DNA from: Sinomonas sp. P10A9
Lineage (GTDB): Bacteria > Actinomycetota > Actinomycetes > Actinomycetales > Micrococcaceae
Length of the DNA stretch: 64,000 bases
Direction: 5' to 3'
Assembly: GCF_041022165.1 (NCBI RefSeq)
Contig: NZ_CP163302.1
Coordinates: 310,001-374,000 of the forward strand
A program made the translations under genes and the position numbers. The notes beneath the pieces were generated by a model. That model was not told the origin of the DNA and made no database searches. It was given only the letters and a program-made list of their open reading frames with translations. Below are positions 33,970 through 40,665 of the stretch, piece by piece. Each line of letters starts with the position of its first letter. Positions within the stretch are counted from its first letter, which is position 1.

Positions 33970-34178
33970 CTCATCCTCGCGACCGGTGCGGCCGGATCGG
34001 CGGCCTCCGCCAGTGCGGCGAGGAATGCCGGGCTGGCTCCATCAAGCGCCATGGGAGGACGCTACCCGCCCGGCCGAGGAGTCCCACGACCGGGCGCCCC
34101 CAAGAGAAGGTGTCGCGGGGGGGGATTGCGGCTCCTGGGGCCCGGTGGTTCACTGTCCGGGAGGAAAGGGGCTGCTCA

Positions 34179-35108
34179 GTGCACCACAACGACCTCCCCG
34201 AGGGCGATCCCCGCCACGACATCACCGACCTGTTCGTGTTCCAGTCCAGCGAGGACCGGGCCCGCACGGCCGTCATCCTGAACGTGCACCCTGAGCTCAC
34301 GCCCGCCGCCGACCCCGTCGACGCACGTGTCAGCTACGAGCTCAAGTTCGACCTCGACGGCGACCTCGAGGCAGACCTCGCATTCCACATCCTGTTCAAT
34401 CGCGCCGGAGACGGCCGCTGGGGCGCCTCCGTGCTCAGGTCGACCGGACTCGACGCGCGAGGCACCGGGCGCATCGGGGCTTCGCTCTTCCACGGCGTGG
34501 CTGTCTCGGACGGCCACTTGGCGGATATTGCCGAGGAGCAGGGTCACAGGCTCTTCGCCGGGCCGCGGAGCGACCCCTTCTTCGCCGACCGGGACGGCTT
34601 CGCCAACGGTATGCAGTGGACGGGCCGGGACTACTTCGCCGACAAGGACGTGTTCTCGATTGCGCTCGAGATCCCGAACGACTCCCTCGCCGGCGAGCGC
34701 CGGATCGCGGTCTGGGCCAGGACGGTCGGGCTGAGCAGCCAGCACGTCCTGAACCAAGCAGGACGCCCGGGGAACAACGTGTTCCGGCCCGAGCCGGAGG
34801 TCTTCCAGACGGTCGGGCCGGCCCAACAGCGCGAGCACTACCTCGACCGGTATGCGCAGAACTTCCGGGCCATGGGCTACACCGAGGCCGAGGCCATGGG
34901 CCTGGCGAAGGATTGGGTTCCGGACGTTCTCTCCTATGACTGCACGGAGTCCGCGGGCTTCCCGAACGGCCGGCGGCCCACCGACGACGTCGTTGCGACC
35001 GCCGTCGAGATCCTCACCCGAGCGCCGCTGCCGGCGTCCGCCAGGATCCCGGCGCACTCAGACCTGCTGCAACGCTTCCCCTACCTCGGCGCCCCGCACC
35101 ACCTCTGA
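34179..35108 (+). CDS. DUF4331 family protein
   Basis: This 309-residue protein starts at GTG 34179, preceded by the strong ribosome site GAGGAAAGG at 34161-34169; the frame is open further upstream but without a better start. The N-terminus 'HHNDLPEGDPRHDITDLFVF', the later 'DRDGFANG' segment and 'GKDYF'-like 'GRDYFADKDVF' stretch match the DUF4331 family, whose members carry a conserved His/Asp-rich N-terminus and have no firmly assigned activity. No signal peptide is present in this member, and the length is normal for the short actinobacterial branch. It follows the giant gene by 209 bp on the same strand, a spacing that does not require co-transcription. That 209-bp gap contains no recognisable gene or clean hairpin. 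Confidence 0.8.
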   Translation: MHHNDLPEGDPRHDITDLFVFQSSEDRARTAVILNVHPELTPAADPVDARVSYELKFDLDGDLEADLAFHILFNRAGDGRWGASVLRSTGLDARGTGRIGASLFHGVAVSDGHLADIAEEQGHRLFAGPRSDPFFADRDGFANGMQWTGRDYFADKDVFSIALEIPNDSLAGERRIAVWARTVGLSSQHVLNQAGRPGNNVFRPEPEVFQTVGPAQQREHYLDRYAQNFRAMGYTEAEAMGLAKDWVPDVLSYDCTESAGFPNGRRPTDDVVATAVEILTRAPLPASARIPAHSDLLQRFPYLGAPHHL

Positions 35109-35179
35109 GCTCCGGCTCGCAGTGCGGCCAGCCCGGAGCGATCGCCGAGATCAGGGCGACGGCTGAGTAGGCTGGCACC

Positions 35180-35737
35180 GTGCCGCCGTCTCCCAGCCCG
35201 AGCCCGATCGACGTCATCGTCCACTCCGACCCCGCCGCCTGGTGGCAGATGCTGGCGCCGTACGCTCCCCTGCTCGCCGCCGTCATCGCGGGCTGGATCG
35301 CCTGGAAGGCGCTGAAACAGCGGAGCCTGGCGGACAACCGCGCCGAGTGGTGGCGGCGAGCACAGTGGGCTCTGGACGCCTCCATGTCAGCGGAGCCCAG
35401 GCGCCGCGAGATGGGCCAGCAGGCTATCGACCGGCTGGGACAGAGCCCACTCGCCGGCCCCGAAGACCTGGACTTCCTGGAGATCGGCACCGAGGACGCG
35501 CTCGAGGACGCGGACGCTGCGCGCCACGCAGAAGCGATGGCCATGGAACGCACGACCGGGCGGAAGTCGGCGCGTACCGACGCGGGCATACAGCCCTCGA
35601 ACCGGCCCGCCTCAGTCTCGCCCGAGGATCGCCGCGTGCAGATTGCGGCGGCGAAGGCCCGCATCACATTGGACGAGCGGCGCGGCCTCGCGACGCCGGA
35701 CTGGATCGTGGCGCTCTCCCTCGAGAAGCCTGAGTAG
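35180..35737 (+). CDS. Small membrane-anchored hypothetical protein
   Basis: A 185-residue protein starting at GTG 35180. Residues about 24-45 form one hydrophobic helix ('MLAPYAPLLAAVIAGWIAW'), followed by a charged cytoplasmic part rich in Arg, Glu and Ala with likely helical segments. The pattern is one short N-terminal tail, one membrane segment and a soluble C-terminus of about 140 residues. Similar proteins are common in Arthrobacter-like genomes but have no known function. It stands alone: 71 bp after the DUF4331 gene and convergent with the dehydrogenase downstream. The function is not recognised. Confidence 0.65.
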   Translation: MPPSPSPSPIDVIVHSDPAAWWQMLAPYAPLLAAVIAGWIAWKALKQRSLADNRAEWWRRAQWALDASMSAEPRRREMGQQAIDRLGQSPLAGPEDLDFLEIGTEDALEDADAARHAEAMAMERTTGRKSARTDAGIQPSNRPASVSPEDRRVQIAAAKARITLDERRGLATPDWIVALSLEKPE

Positions 35738-35790
35738 CGCGCTCGCCTATTCCCTGGGCGCGCGCCGCCGAAGCTGGCCTCGTGCTCCTG

Positions 35791-36888
35791 TCAGACTTTC
35801 GGCTCTGTCGCGGTTTCGGTGGTGGGCGGGCCGCTTAGCCGAGGGGGATTCGCGGCGTCTGCCTTCAGGTCACCGGTGCGAACAACCGGGGCTGGTAGCT
35901 CCAGAATCCGCAAGGGAGCGCCGGCCGCCCACGCCTCAATGTCCTCGACTGCGTCACGGTAGAAGATCTCATACTGCTCGCGCGTCACGTAGCCGATGTG
36001 GGGAGTCAGGACGGTGCGCGGTGCGGTCCGGAGCGGGTGGCCGGCGGGGAGGGGCTCGACGTCGTACACGTCCAGTGCCGCGCACCCGATCTGGCCGGCG
36101 GCCAGTGCATCGAACAGCGCGGCCTCGTCGATGATCGGCCCGCGGGAGGTGTTGACGAGCACGGCGTCCGGCTTCATGAGCGCCAGCTCCGCGGCGCCGA
36201 CGAGGCCCCGCGAGCGCTTGGACAGCACAAGATGCACCGAGAGGATGTCGGAGCTGGCGAAGAGCTCGTCCTTCTCGACCCGGCGCACGCCCACCTCCGC
36301 TGCCCGCTCGTCGGTGAGGTTCTGGCTCCACGCCACGACGTCCATGCCGAAGGCGAGCCCCACCTTCGCCACCCGAGCACCGAGGTTGCCCAGCCCGAGG
36401 AGTCCCAGCCGCCGGCCCTCGAGGCCGCGGCCCACGGTGGTCTGCCACCCGCCGTCGTGCGTCCAGCCTGACCCGCCCGCGCCGAGCTCAGCGTCGAGAC
36501 GCCGCGTGGCCGCGTGGATGAGCGCCCACGTGTGCTCGGCGGCGGGGGAGGGCAGGTACTCCGTGTGGCTTACGAGGATGCCCCGCGCGGCGGTCGCCTT
36601 GAGGTCGATCGAGGCGTTGCGCCGTCCGGTCGTGACGATGAGCCTGAGGTTGGGCAGGCGCTCGAGCCGGTTTGCGGTCAGCGGGGTGCGCTCGCGCATC
36701 GCCACGATGACGTCGAAGGGTGTCAGCGCGGCGACCACGGCGTCGTCGTCGTGCCCGAGGTGCTCGCGGAACACGGTCACCTCGGCGCCGCCCGATTCGA
36801 GGCCGGACCAGAGGGCGAGCTCGCGGGCCACGCCCTGGTAGTCGTCGAGGACAGCGATCCTGAGGCCATGGAGTTCCGTGGGAGTCAT
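35791..36888 (-). CDS. D-isomer-specific 2-hydroxyacid dehydrogenase
   Basis: A 365-residue NAD(P)-dependent oxidoreductase of the D-2-hydroxyacid dehydrogenase family, which interconverts 2-keto acids and D-2-hydroxy acids. The nucleotide-binding loop is 'GLLGLGNLGARVA' (GxGxxG). The expected catalytic Arg ('VNTSRGPIIDE'), Glu ('YDVEPLP') and His ('LTPHIGYV') are all present. ATG at 36888 gives a normal N-terminus ('MTPTELHGLRIAVLDDYQ'); an in-frame TTG at 36921 would add 11 residues, and neither has a strong ribosome site. The C-terminal 35 residues form a Pro/Thr-rich tail beyond the usual end of the fold. It is transcribed divergently from the ribbon-helix-helix operon, 75 bp away, so the two may share control. 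The substrate cannot be deduced. Confidence 0.85.
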   Translation of the reverse strand: MTPTELHGLRIAVLDDYQGVARELALWSGLESGGAEVTVFREHLGHDDDAVVAALTPFDVIVAMRERTPLTANRLERLPNLRLIVTTGRRNASIDLKATAARGILVSHTEYLPSPAAEHTWALIHAATRRLDAELGAGGSGWTHDGGWQTTVGRGLEGRRLGLLGLGNLGARVAKVGLAFGMDVVAWSQNLTDERAAEVGVRRVEKDELFASSDILSVHLVLSKRSRGLVGAAELALMKPDAVLVNTSRGPIIDEAALFDALAAGQIGCAALDVYDVEPLPAGHPLRTAPRTVLTPHIGYVTREQYEIFYRDAVEDIEAWAAGAPLRILELPAPVVRTGDLKADAANPPRLSGPPTTETATEPKV

Positions 36889-36934
36889 GCGACAAGCGTA
36901 AGGCGCCGCCTGCTGGCCCAAGGGGTATTGACTG

Positions 36935-36967
36935 TGACGCCATCATGACGTCATCATGGAGTCATGA
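36935..36967 (+). promoter_or_regulatory. Three tandem 11-bp repeats: probable operator of the RHH operon
   Basis: TGACGCCATCA (36935-36945), TGACGTCATCA (36946-36956) and TGGAGTCATGA (36957-36967) abut head to tail. The first two match at 10 of 11 bases and the third matches TGACGTCATCA at 8 of 11. The third copy covers the ribosome site GGAG and the ATG at 36964. An embedded palindrome ATGACGTCAT lies at 36945-36954. Direct repeats one helical turn apart are the classic target of cooperative ribbon-helix-helix repressors, and the first gene of the operon encodes such a domain. Confidence 0.6.
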
Positions 36968-37509
36968 ATCTGGACCCACACCTCCTGAACCTGTCGAGGC
37001 AGCTCGCCGACGCCGCCGCGCTCGGCGGGGATGAGATGGCCGAGCTCGCAGAGAGGCTTGCGGCACCGCTTCAGGCGTCTGCGCGGCTCATCCTTCAGGA
37101 TGCGCTCTCGGAGGCTATGCAGGAGGTCACTCTTGAGCTCGCGCCCGGATCTGCGGAGATGCGGCTGCGCGGCCGGGACATCGACTTCGTGGTCAACCGG
37201 CCGTCACCGTCGGTCGGGGAGGTTTCCGAATCGGATGACGTCACAGTGGCGCCACTGAAGATCTCGAAGGACGACGCCGGTCAGGAGCCGTCCGCCGAGA
37301 CCGGCACCGCCCGCATCAGCTTCCGCCCGCCGGAGGCGCTCAAGGCGCAGATCGAGGCGGCCGCGGAGCGCGAGGGCCTGTCGGTCAACACCTTCCTCGT
37401 GCGCACGCTCACGGCAGCGCTCCGGCCAGCACCCCAGCGGCCTCTCAAGGTCGATCCGGGCGTGCCTGAAGGCCGCAACGGTTCGCGTCTCGAAGGGTGG
37501 GTCTACTGA
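36964..37509 (+). CDS. Ribbon-helix-helix (HicB/Arc-like) regulatory protein
   Basis: A 181-residue protein starting at ATG 36964 (GGAG at 36958-36961). Residues 114-153 ('ARISFRPPEALKAQIEAAAE' followed by 'REGLSVNTFLVRTLTAAL') form a ribbon-helix-helix DNA-binding domain like those of HicB- and Arc-type regulators. The N-terminal 70 residues are helical, and residues 85-112 are an acidic linker. It is often labelled a toxin-antitoxin antitoxin, but no toxin partner is adjacent. Instead it overlaps by one base (TGATG) with a DUF4097 gene that leads into an ABC exporter. The more likely role is an autoregulator of that operon through the tandem repeats at 36935-36967. This role is inferred from the context. 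Confidence 0.75.
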   Translation: MNLDPHLLNLSRQLADAAALGGDEMAELAERLAAPLQASARLILQDALSEAMQEVTLELAPGSAEMRLRGRDIDFVVNRPSPSVGEVSESDDVTVAPLKISKDDAGQEPSAETGTARISFRPPEALKAQIEAAAEREGLSVNTFLVRTLTAALRPAPQRPLKVDPGVPEGRNGSRLEGWVY

Positions 37510-38300
37510 TGAACGAGTTCGAGACGCCGGAGCCCATCCGCGCCGTCGTCGACGTCGCCTACGGGGACGTCGTCGTGCGGGGTTCGGCGAGGCTTATTAC
37601 CACGGTGCAGGTCTCACCCATGCGCTCCGGCCGGAAGGCGGACCAGGAGGCGGCGGCGGGGACGACCGTCAGCTTCGCGGACGGCCGGCTCCAGATCAGC
37701 GCGCAGAAGCAGCACGGCCTCGGCGTCCTCGGCAGGCTCGGATCCGTCGTGGTCACCGTGGACCTGCCGGCCGGCTCGGACCTCGAGGCCGTGCTGGCCT
37801 ACGGCGACGTCATCGCCTCCGGGCAGCTCGGGCGCGTCGTCGCCAAGACGCGCGCCGGAACCGTCCGCGTCGAGGATGGCGCCTCGGTGGACCTCAAGAG
37901 CTGGGCGGGGGACGTCGAGGCGGGTCGCGTGCGTGTGGACGGCACACTCGCGGCGTCGGCCGGAGCTGTCCGCGTCGAGGACGTGACCGGCACCGTGCAG
38001 ATCAAGTGCGGGACGGGCGAGGTGTCCCTCGGCCGCGTTGCCGGTACCGCCCAGGTTACGTGCCCCTATGGGAGCGTCAGGGTCCGCGAGGCCGTCTCGG
38101 GCAGCCTGAAACTGACCTCCACCTACTCCGACCTCATCGTCGGCATCGCCGAGGGAACGGCCGCTCGCCTCGATGTCTCCACCAGCTACGGCCGCATCCG
38201 CAATGAACTCACCCGTTCGGAGACGCCTCCCGAGGCCATCCAGCGGCTCGAGCTCACCGCCCGCTCCAGCTACGGGTCGGTGACCATCCGGCGGGCCTGA
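37509..38300 (+). CDS. DUF4097 family beta-helix protein
   Basis: A 263-residue protein starting at ATG 37509, which overlaps the stop of the preceding gene by one base, indicating translational coupling. It consists of short repeated beta strands ('VLAYGDVIASGQLGRVVAKT', 'SVDLKSWAGDVEAGRVRVDG', 'VQIKCGTGEVSLGRVAGTAQ'), the hallmark of the DUF4097/'putative adhesin' family that folds into a beta helix. There is no signal peptide or membrane segment, so despite the family nickname the protein is probably intracellular. The family often occurs next to regulators of envelope-stress or drug-export genes, as here. Its biochemical role is unknown. Confidence 0.8.
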   Translation: MNEFETPEPIRAVVDVAYGDVVVRGSARLITTVQVSPMRSGRKADQEAAAGTTVSFADGRLQISAQKQHGLGVLGRLGSVVVTVDLPAGSDLEAVLAYGDVIASGQLGRVVAKTRAGTVRVEDGASVDLKSWAGDVEAGRVRVDGTLAASAGAVRVEDVTGTVQIKCGTGEVSLGRVAGTAQVTCPYGSVRVREAVSGSLKLTSTYSDLIVGIAEGTAARLDVSTSYGRIRNELTRSETPPEAIQRLELTARSSYGSVTIRRA

Positions 38301-38373
38301 CTTCAGCGAGAAGCCAGCCGCGCGCCGTCATCCGTCAATTCCTCCAGGCACGTACTCAGGAAGGAGTACCGTC

Positions 38374-39156
38374 ATGCCTTCAACCACCACCCCAGCGCCC
38401 GCCATCAGCATCCGGGCCCTCGAGAAGTCGTACAAGAAGCTCTCAGTGCTGCGCGGCGTCGACTTCGACGTGGACCGCGGCAGCATCTTCGCCCTGCTCG
38501 GCCCGAACGGTGCCGGCAAGACCACGATCGTGAACATCCTCTCCACGCTGCTCAAGGCCGACGCCGGTGCTGCCGCCGTCAACGGCTTCGATGTCGCCTC
38601 CGATGCGGCACACGTACGCGAGTCCATCAGCCTCACGGGACAGTTCGCCGCTGTCGACGAGATCCTCACGGGACGCGAGAACCTCATCCTCGTGGCCCGA
38701 TTGCGACACCAGCCGGACCCGGGCGGCATCGCGGACGGCCTCCTCGAACGGTTCTCGCTCACGGATGCCGGCTCTCGCAAGGTCGCGACCTACTCCGGCG
38801 GCATGCGCCGCCGCCTCGATATCGCCATGAGTCTGATCGGCCAGCCGCCGGTCATCTTCCTCGACGAGCCCACCGCCGGACTCGACCCACAGGCCCGCCT
38901 CGAAGTCTGGGCGGCCGTAAGGGAGCTTGCCCGCAACGGCACCACCGTGCTGCTCACCACCCAAACCCTCGACGAGGCGGAGCACCTCGCGGACCGGATC
39001 GCGATCCTGAACGAGGGCCGGATCGTGGTCAACGGCACTCTCGACGAGCTCAAGCGGCTGCTGCCGCCCGCCAAGGTCGAGTACGTCGAGAAGCAGCCGA
39101 CCCTCGAGGACGTCTTCCTCGCCCTGACCAGTGACGCGACTAAGGAACTCCCATGA
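38374..39156 (+). CDS. ABC transporter ATP-binding protein, DrrA-like
   Basis: A 260-residue ATPase of the daunorubicin-resistance (DrrA) type that powers export by the adjoining permease. Walker A 'GPNGAGKTT' is at residues 43-51, the signature 'YSGGM' at 140-144, Walker B 'VIFLDEP' at 160-166, and a switch His-region follows ('LLTTQTLDEAEHLADRI'). The C-terminal extension after residue 215 contains the 'KVEYVEKQPTLEDVFL' helix typical of DrrA-type subunits. ATG 38374 has the ribosome site AGGAAGGAG. It lies 73 bp after the DUF4097 gene and overlaps the permease gene by four bases (ATGA). The substrate is unknown; hydrophobic drugs or lipids are usual for the family. Confidence 0.9.
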   Translation: MPSTTTPAPAISIRALEKSYKKLSVLRGVDFDVDRGSIFALLGPNGAGKTTIVNILSTLLKADAGAAAVNGFDVASDAAHVRESISLTGQFAAVDEILTGRENLILVARLRHQPDPGGIADGLLERFSLTDAGSRKVATYSGGMRRRLDIAMSLIGQPPVIFLDEPTAGLDPQARLEVWAAVRELARNGTTVLLTTQTLDEAEHLADRIAILNEGRIVVNGTLDELKRLLPPAKVEYVEKQPTLEDVFLALTSDATKELP

Positions 39157-39914
39157 CCACGCACTTCTTCGGCGACACTGCCGTGCTGACGGGCCGCTCG
39201 TTGCGCCACATCCTGCGCAGCCCCGACACGATCATCACCACCGCGCTCATGCCGATCGCCTTCATGCTGCTCTTCGTCTACGTTCTCGGCGGGGCGATCA
39301 ACTCCGGCTCGGACTCGTACGTCCAGTACCTGCTCCCGGGCATCCTGCTCATCACCGTCGCATCCGGCATCTCGTACACGGCGTACCGGCTGTTCCTGGA
39401 CATGAAGGGCGGCATCTTCGAGCGGTTCCAGTCCATGCCGATCGCCCGCTCGTCGGTCCTGTGGGCGCACGTGCTGACGTCGCTCGTGGCCAACATGGTC
39501 GCCGTCGTGGTGGTTGTGCTCGTGGCACTGGCGATGGGCTTCCGCTCGGGGGCCAGCGTGCTGGCCTGGCTCGGGGTGGCCGGCATCGTGGCACTGTTCA
39601 CGCTCGCGCTGACGTGGCTCGCCGTGATTCCGGGCCTCACCGCGAAGACCGTAGACGGCGCAGGTTCGTTCTCCTATCCGCTGATCCTGCTCCCGTTCAT
39701 CAGCTCGGCGTTCGTCCCGACCGCGACGATGCCCGGCCCCGTGCGCTGGTTCGCCGAGAACCAGCCCGTCACGTCGATCGTGAACACCATCCGCGACCTG
39801 TTCACGGACCAACCGGTGGGTTCCAGCATCTGGGTCGCCCTGGCCTGGTGCGTTGGGATCCTCGTACTTGCGTACGCCGTCTCGATGCGCGTCTACCGCA
39901 GCAGGATCTCGTAG
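39153..39914 (+). CDS. ABC-2 type transporter permease, DrrB-like
   Basis: A 253-residue integral membrane protein with six predicted helices, beginning 'MTTHFFGDTAVLTGRSLRHI' and containing 'TIITTALMPIAFMLLFVYVL' as the first long helix. The layout (short cytoplasmic N-terminus, extracellular loop with 'GSDSYVQYLLPGI', segment 'AVIPGLTAKTVDGAGSFSYP', and the final helix before a short basic end) is that of ABC-2 permeases of the DrrB family. It starts within the ATPase gene by an ATGA overlap and is the last gene of the operon beginning at 36964, closed by the hairpin at 39929-39961. It forms the membrane half of the exporter. Confidence 0.9.
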   Translation: MTTHFFGDTAVLTGRSLRHILRSPDTIITTALMPIAFMLLFVYVLGGAINSGSDSYVQYLLPGILLITVASGISYTAYRLFLDMKGGIFERFQSMPIARSSVLWAHVLTSLVANMVAVVVVVLVALAMGFRSGASVLAWLGVAGIVALFTLALTWLAVIPGLTAKTVDGAGSFSYPLILLPFISSAFVPTATMPGPVRWFAENQPVTSIVNTIRDLFTDQPVGSSIWVALAWCVGILVLAYAVSMRVYRSRIS

Positions 39915-39928
39915 TCAGTGATTCAGCC

Positions 39929-39961
39929 AGCGGCCCCGCCGGGTTCACCGGCGGGGCCGCT
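39929..39961 (+). terminator. Hairpin after the ABC exporter operon
   Basis: AGCGGCCCCGCCGG and CCGGCGGGGCCGCT form a perfect 14-bp stem around the 5-base loop GTTCA. It lies 15 bases after the permease stop and 12 before the next ATG. There is only a weak T-rich tail, as is usual for high-GC actinobacteria. Confidence 0.8.
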
Positions 39962-39972
39962 ACTCTCGTCTC

Positions 39973-40647
39973 ATGGCCCGCAGCTCCCGTACCGCCCGTG
40001 ATCAGGGCGCCCCCCGCCTCGACCCGCTCGATCTCTCCGACCTGGTTCAGGGCTTCGGCGGGGACGTCGAGCCGGGGCGCCGCACCGAGGGCCTCGCGTT
40101 CGAGGACGTGGATCTCGCCGGCCGGCAGCTTGAGGCCTCCACGTTCTCCGAGTGCCTGTTCCAGGACGTCACGGCGCACGACGCCGGCCTCCGCTCGGTC
40201 TCGTTCGTGGACTGCCGCTTCGTGCGGCTCAGCGCGCCGAGCCTACCAGCCCCGAGGTCCCGGTGGCGCGGGGTCGAGATCGAGGCCTCCCGCATCGGTT
40301 CCGCGGAACTCTACGACGGCGATCTCTCGGGCGTCCTCGTGACCGGCTGCAAGCTCGGGTATGTCAACCTGCGCGGGGCCAAGCTTCAGGATGTGAAGTT
40401 CGTGGACTGCGTCATCGACGAGCTCGACCTCGGCGGCGCGACCGCGACCCGCGTCGCGTTCGAGGAAACCCGGGTCGACGCCCTGGACACCACCGGTGCC
40501 ACTCTCGAGCACGTGGACCTGCGCGGAGCACGCCTCCACCGGGTCGCCGGTGTCGACGGGCTCCGCGGCGCCACGCTGAGCAGCGTCCAGGCCGTCGAGC
40601 TCGCGGAGCTCATGGCCGAACGGCTGGGGATCGACGTGCGGGACTGA
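39973..40647 (+). CDS. Pentapeptide-repeat protein
   Basis: A 224-residue protein starting at ATG 39973. From about residue 42 it contains runs of the A(D/N)LXX-type pentapeptide pattern, for example 'LAFEDVDLAGRQLEASTFSE', 'YVNLRGAKLQDVKFVDCVID' and 'TTGATLEHVDLRGARLHR', which fold into a right-handed quadrilateral beta helix. Some members protect DNA gyrase from quinolones by mimicking DNA, but most have no known role. This one lacks the symmetric length of the MfpA/Qnr proteins and carries scattered Cys residues. It is separated from the ABC operon by a hairpin and converges on the MFS gene with an 18-bp gap. Confidence 0.85.
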   Translation: MARSSRTARDQGAPRLDPLDLSDLVQGFGGDVEPGRRTEGLAFEDVDLAGRQLEASTFSECLFQDVTAHDAGLRSVSFVDCRFVRLSAPSLPAPRSRWRGVEIEASRIGSAELYDGDLSGVLVTGCKLGYVNLRGAKLQDVKFVDCVIDELDLGGATATRVAFEETRVDALDTTGATLEHVDLRGARLHRVAGVDGLRGATLSSVQAVELAELMAERLGIDVRD

Positions 40648-40665
40648 TACGCGGAACGCGCTGGC

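Noticed and set aside
28996..33909. Minus-strand open frame of 1,637 codons under the RTX region
   Set aside because: Same reasoning: composition follows the complement of RTX codons, no start site and no recognisable protein.
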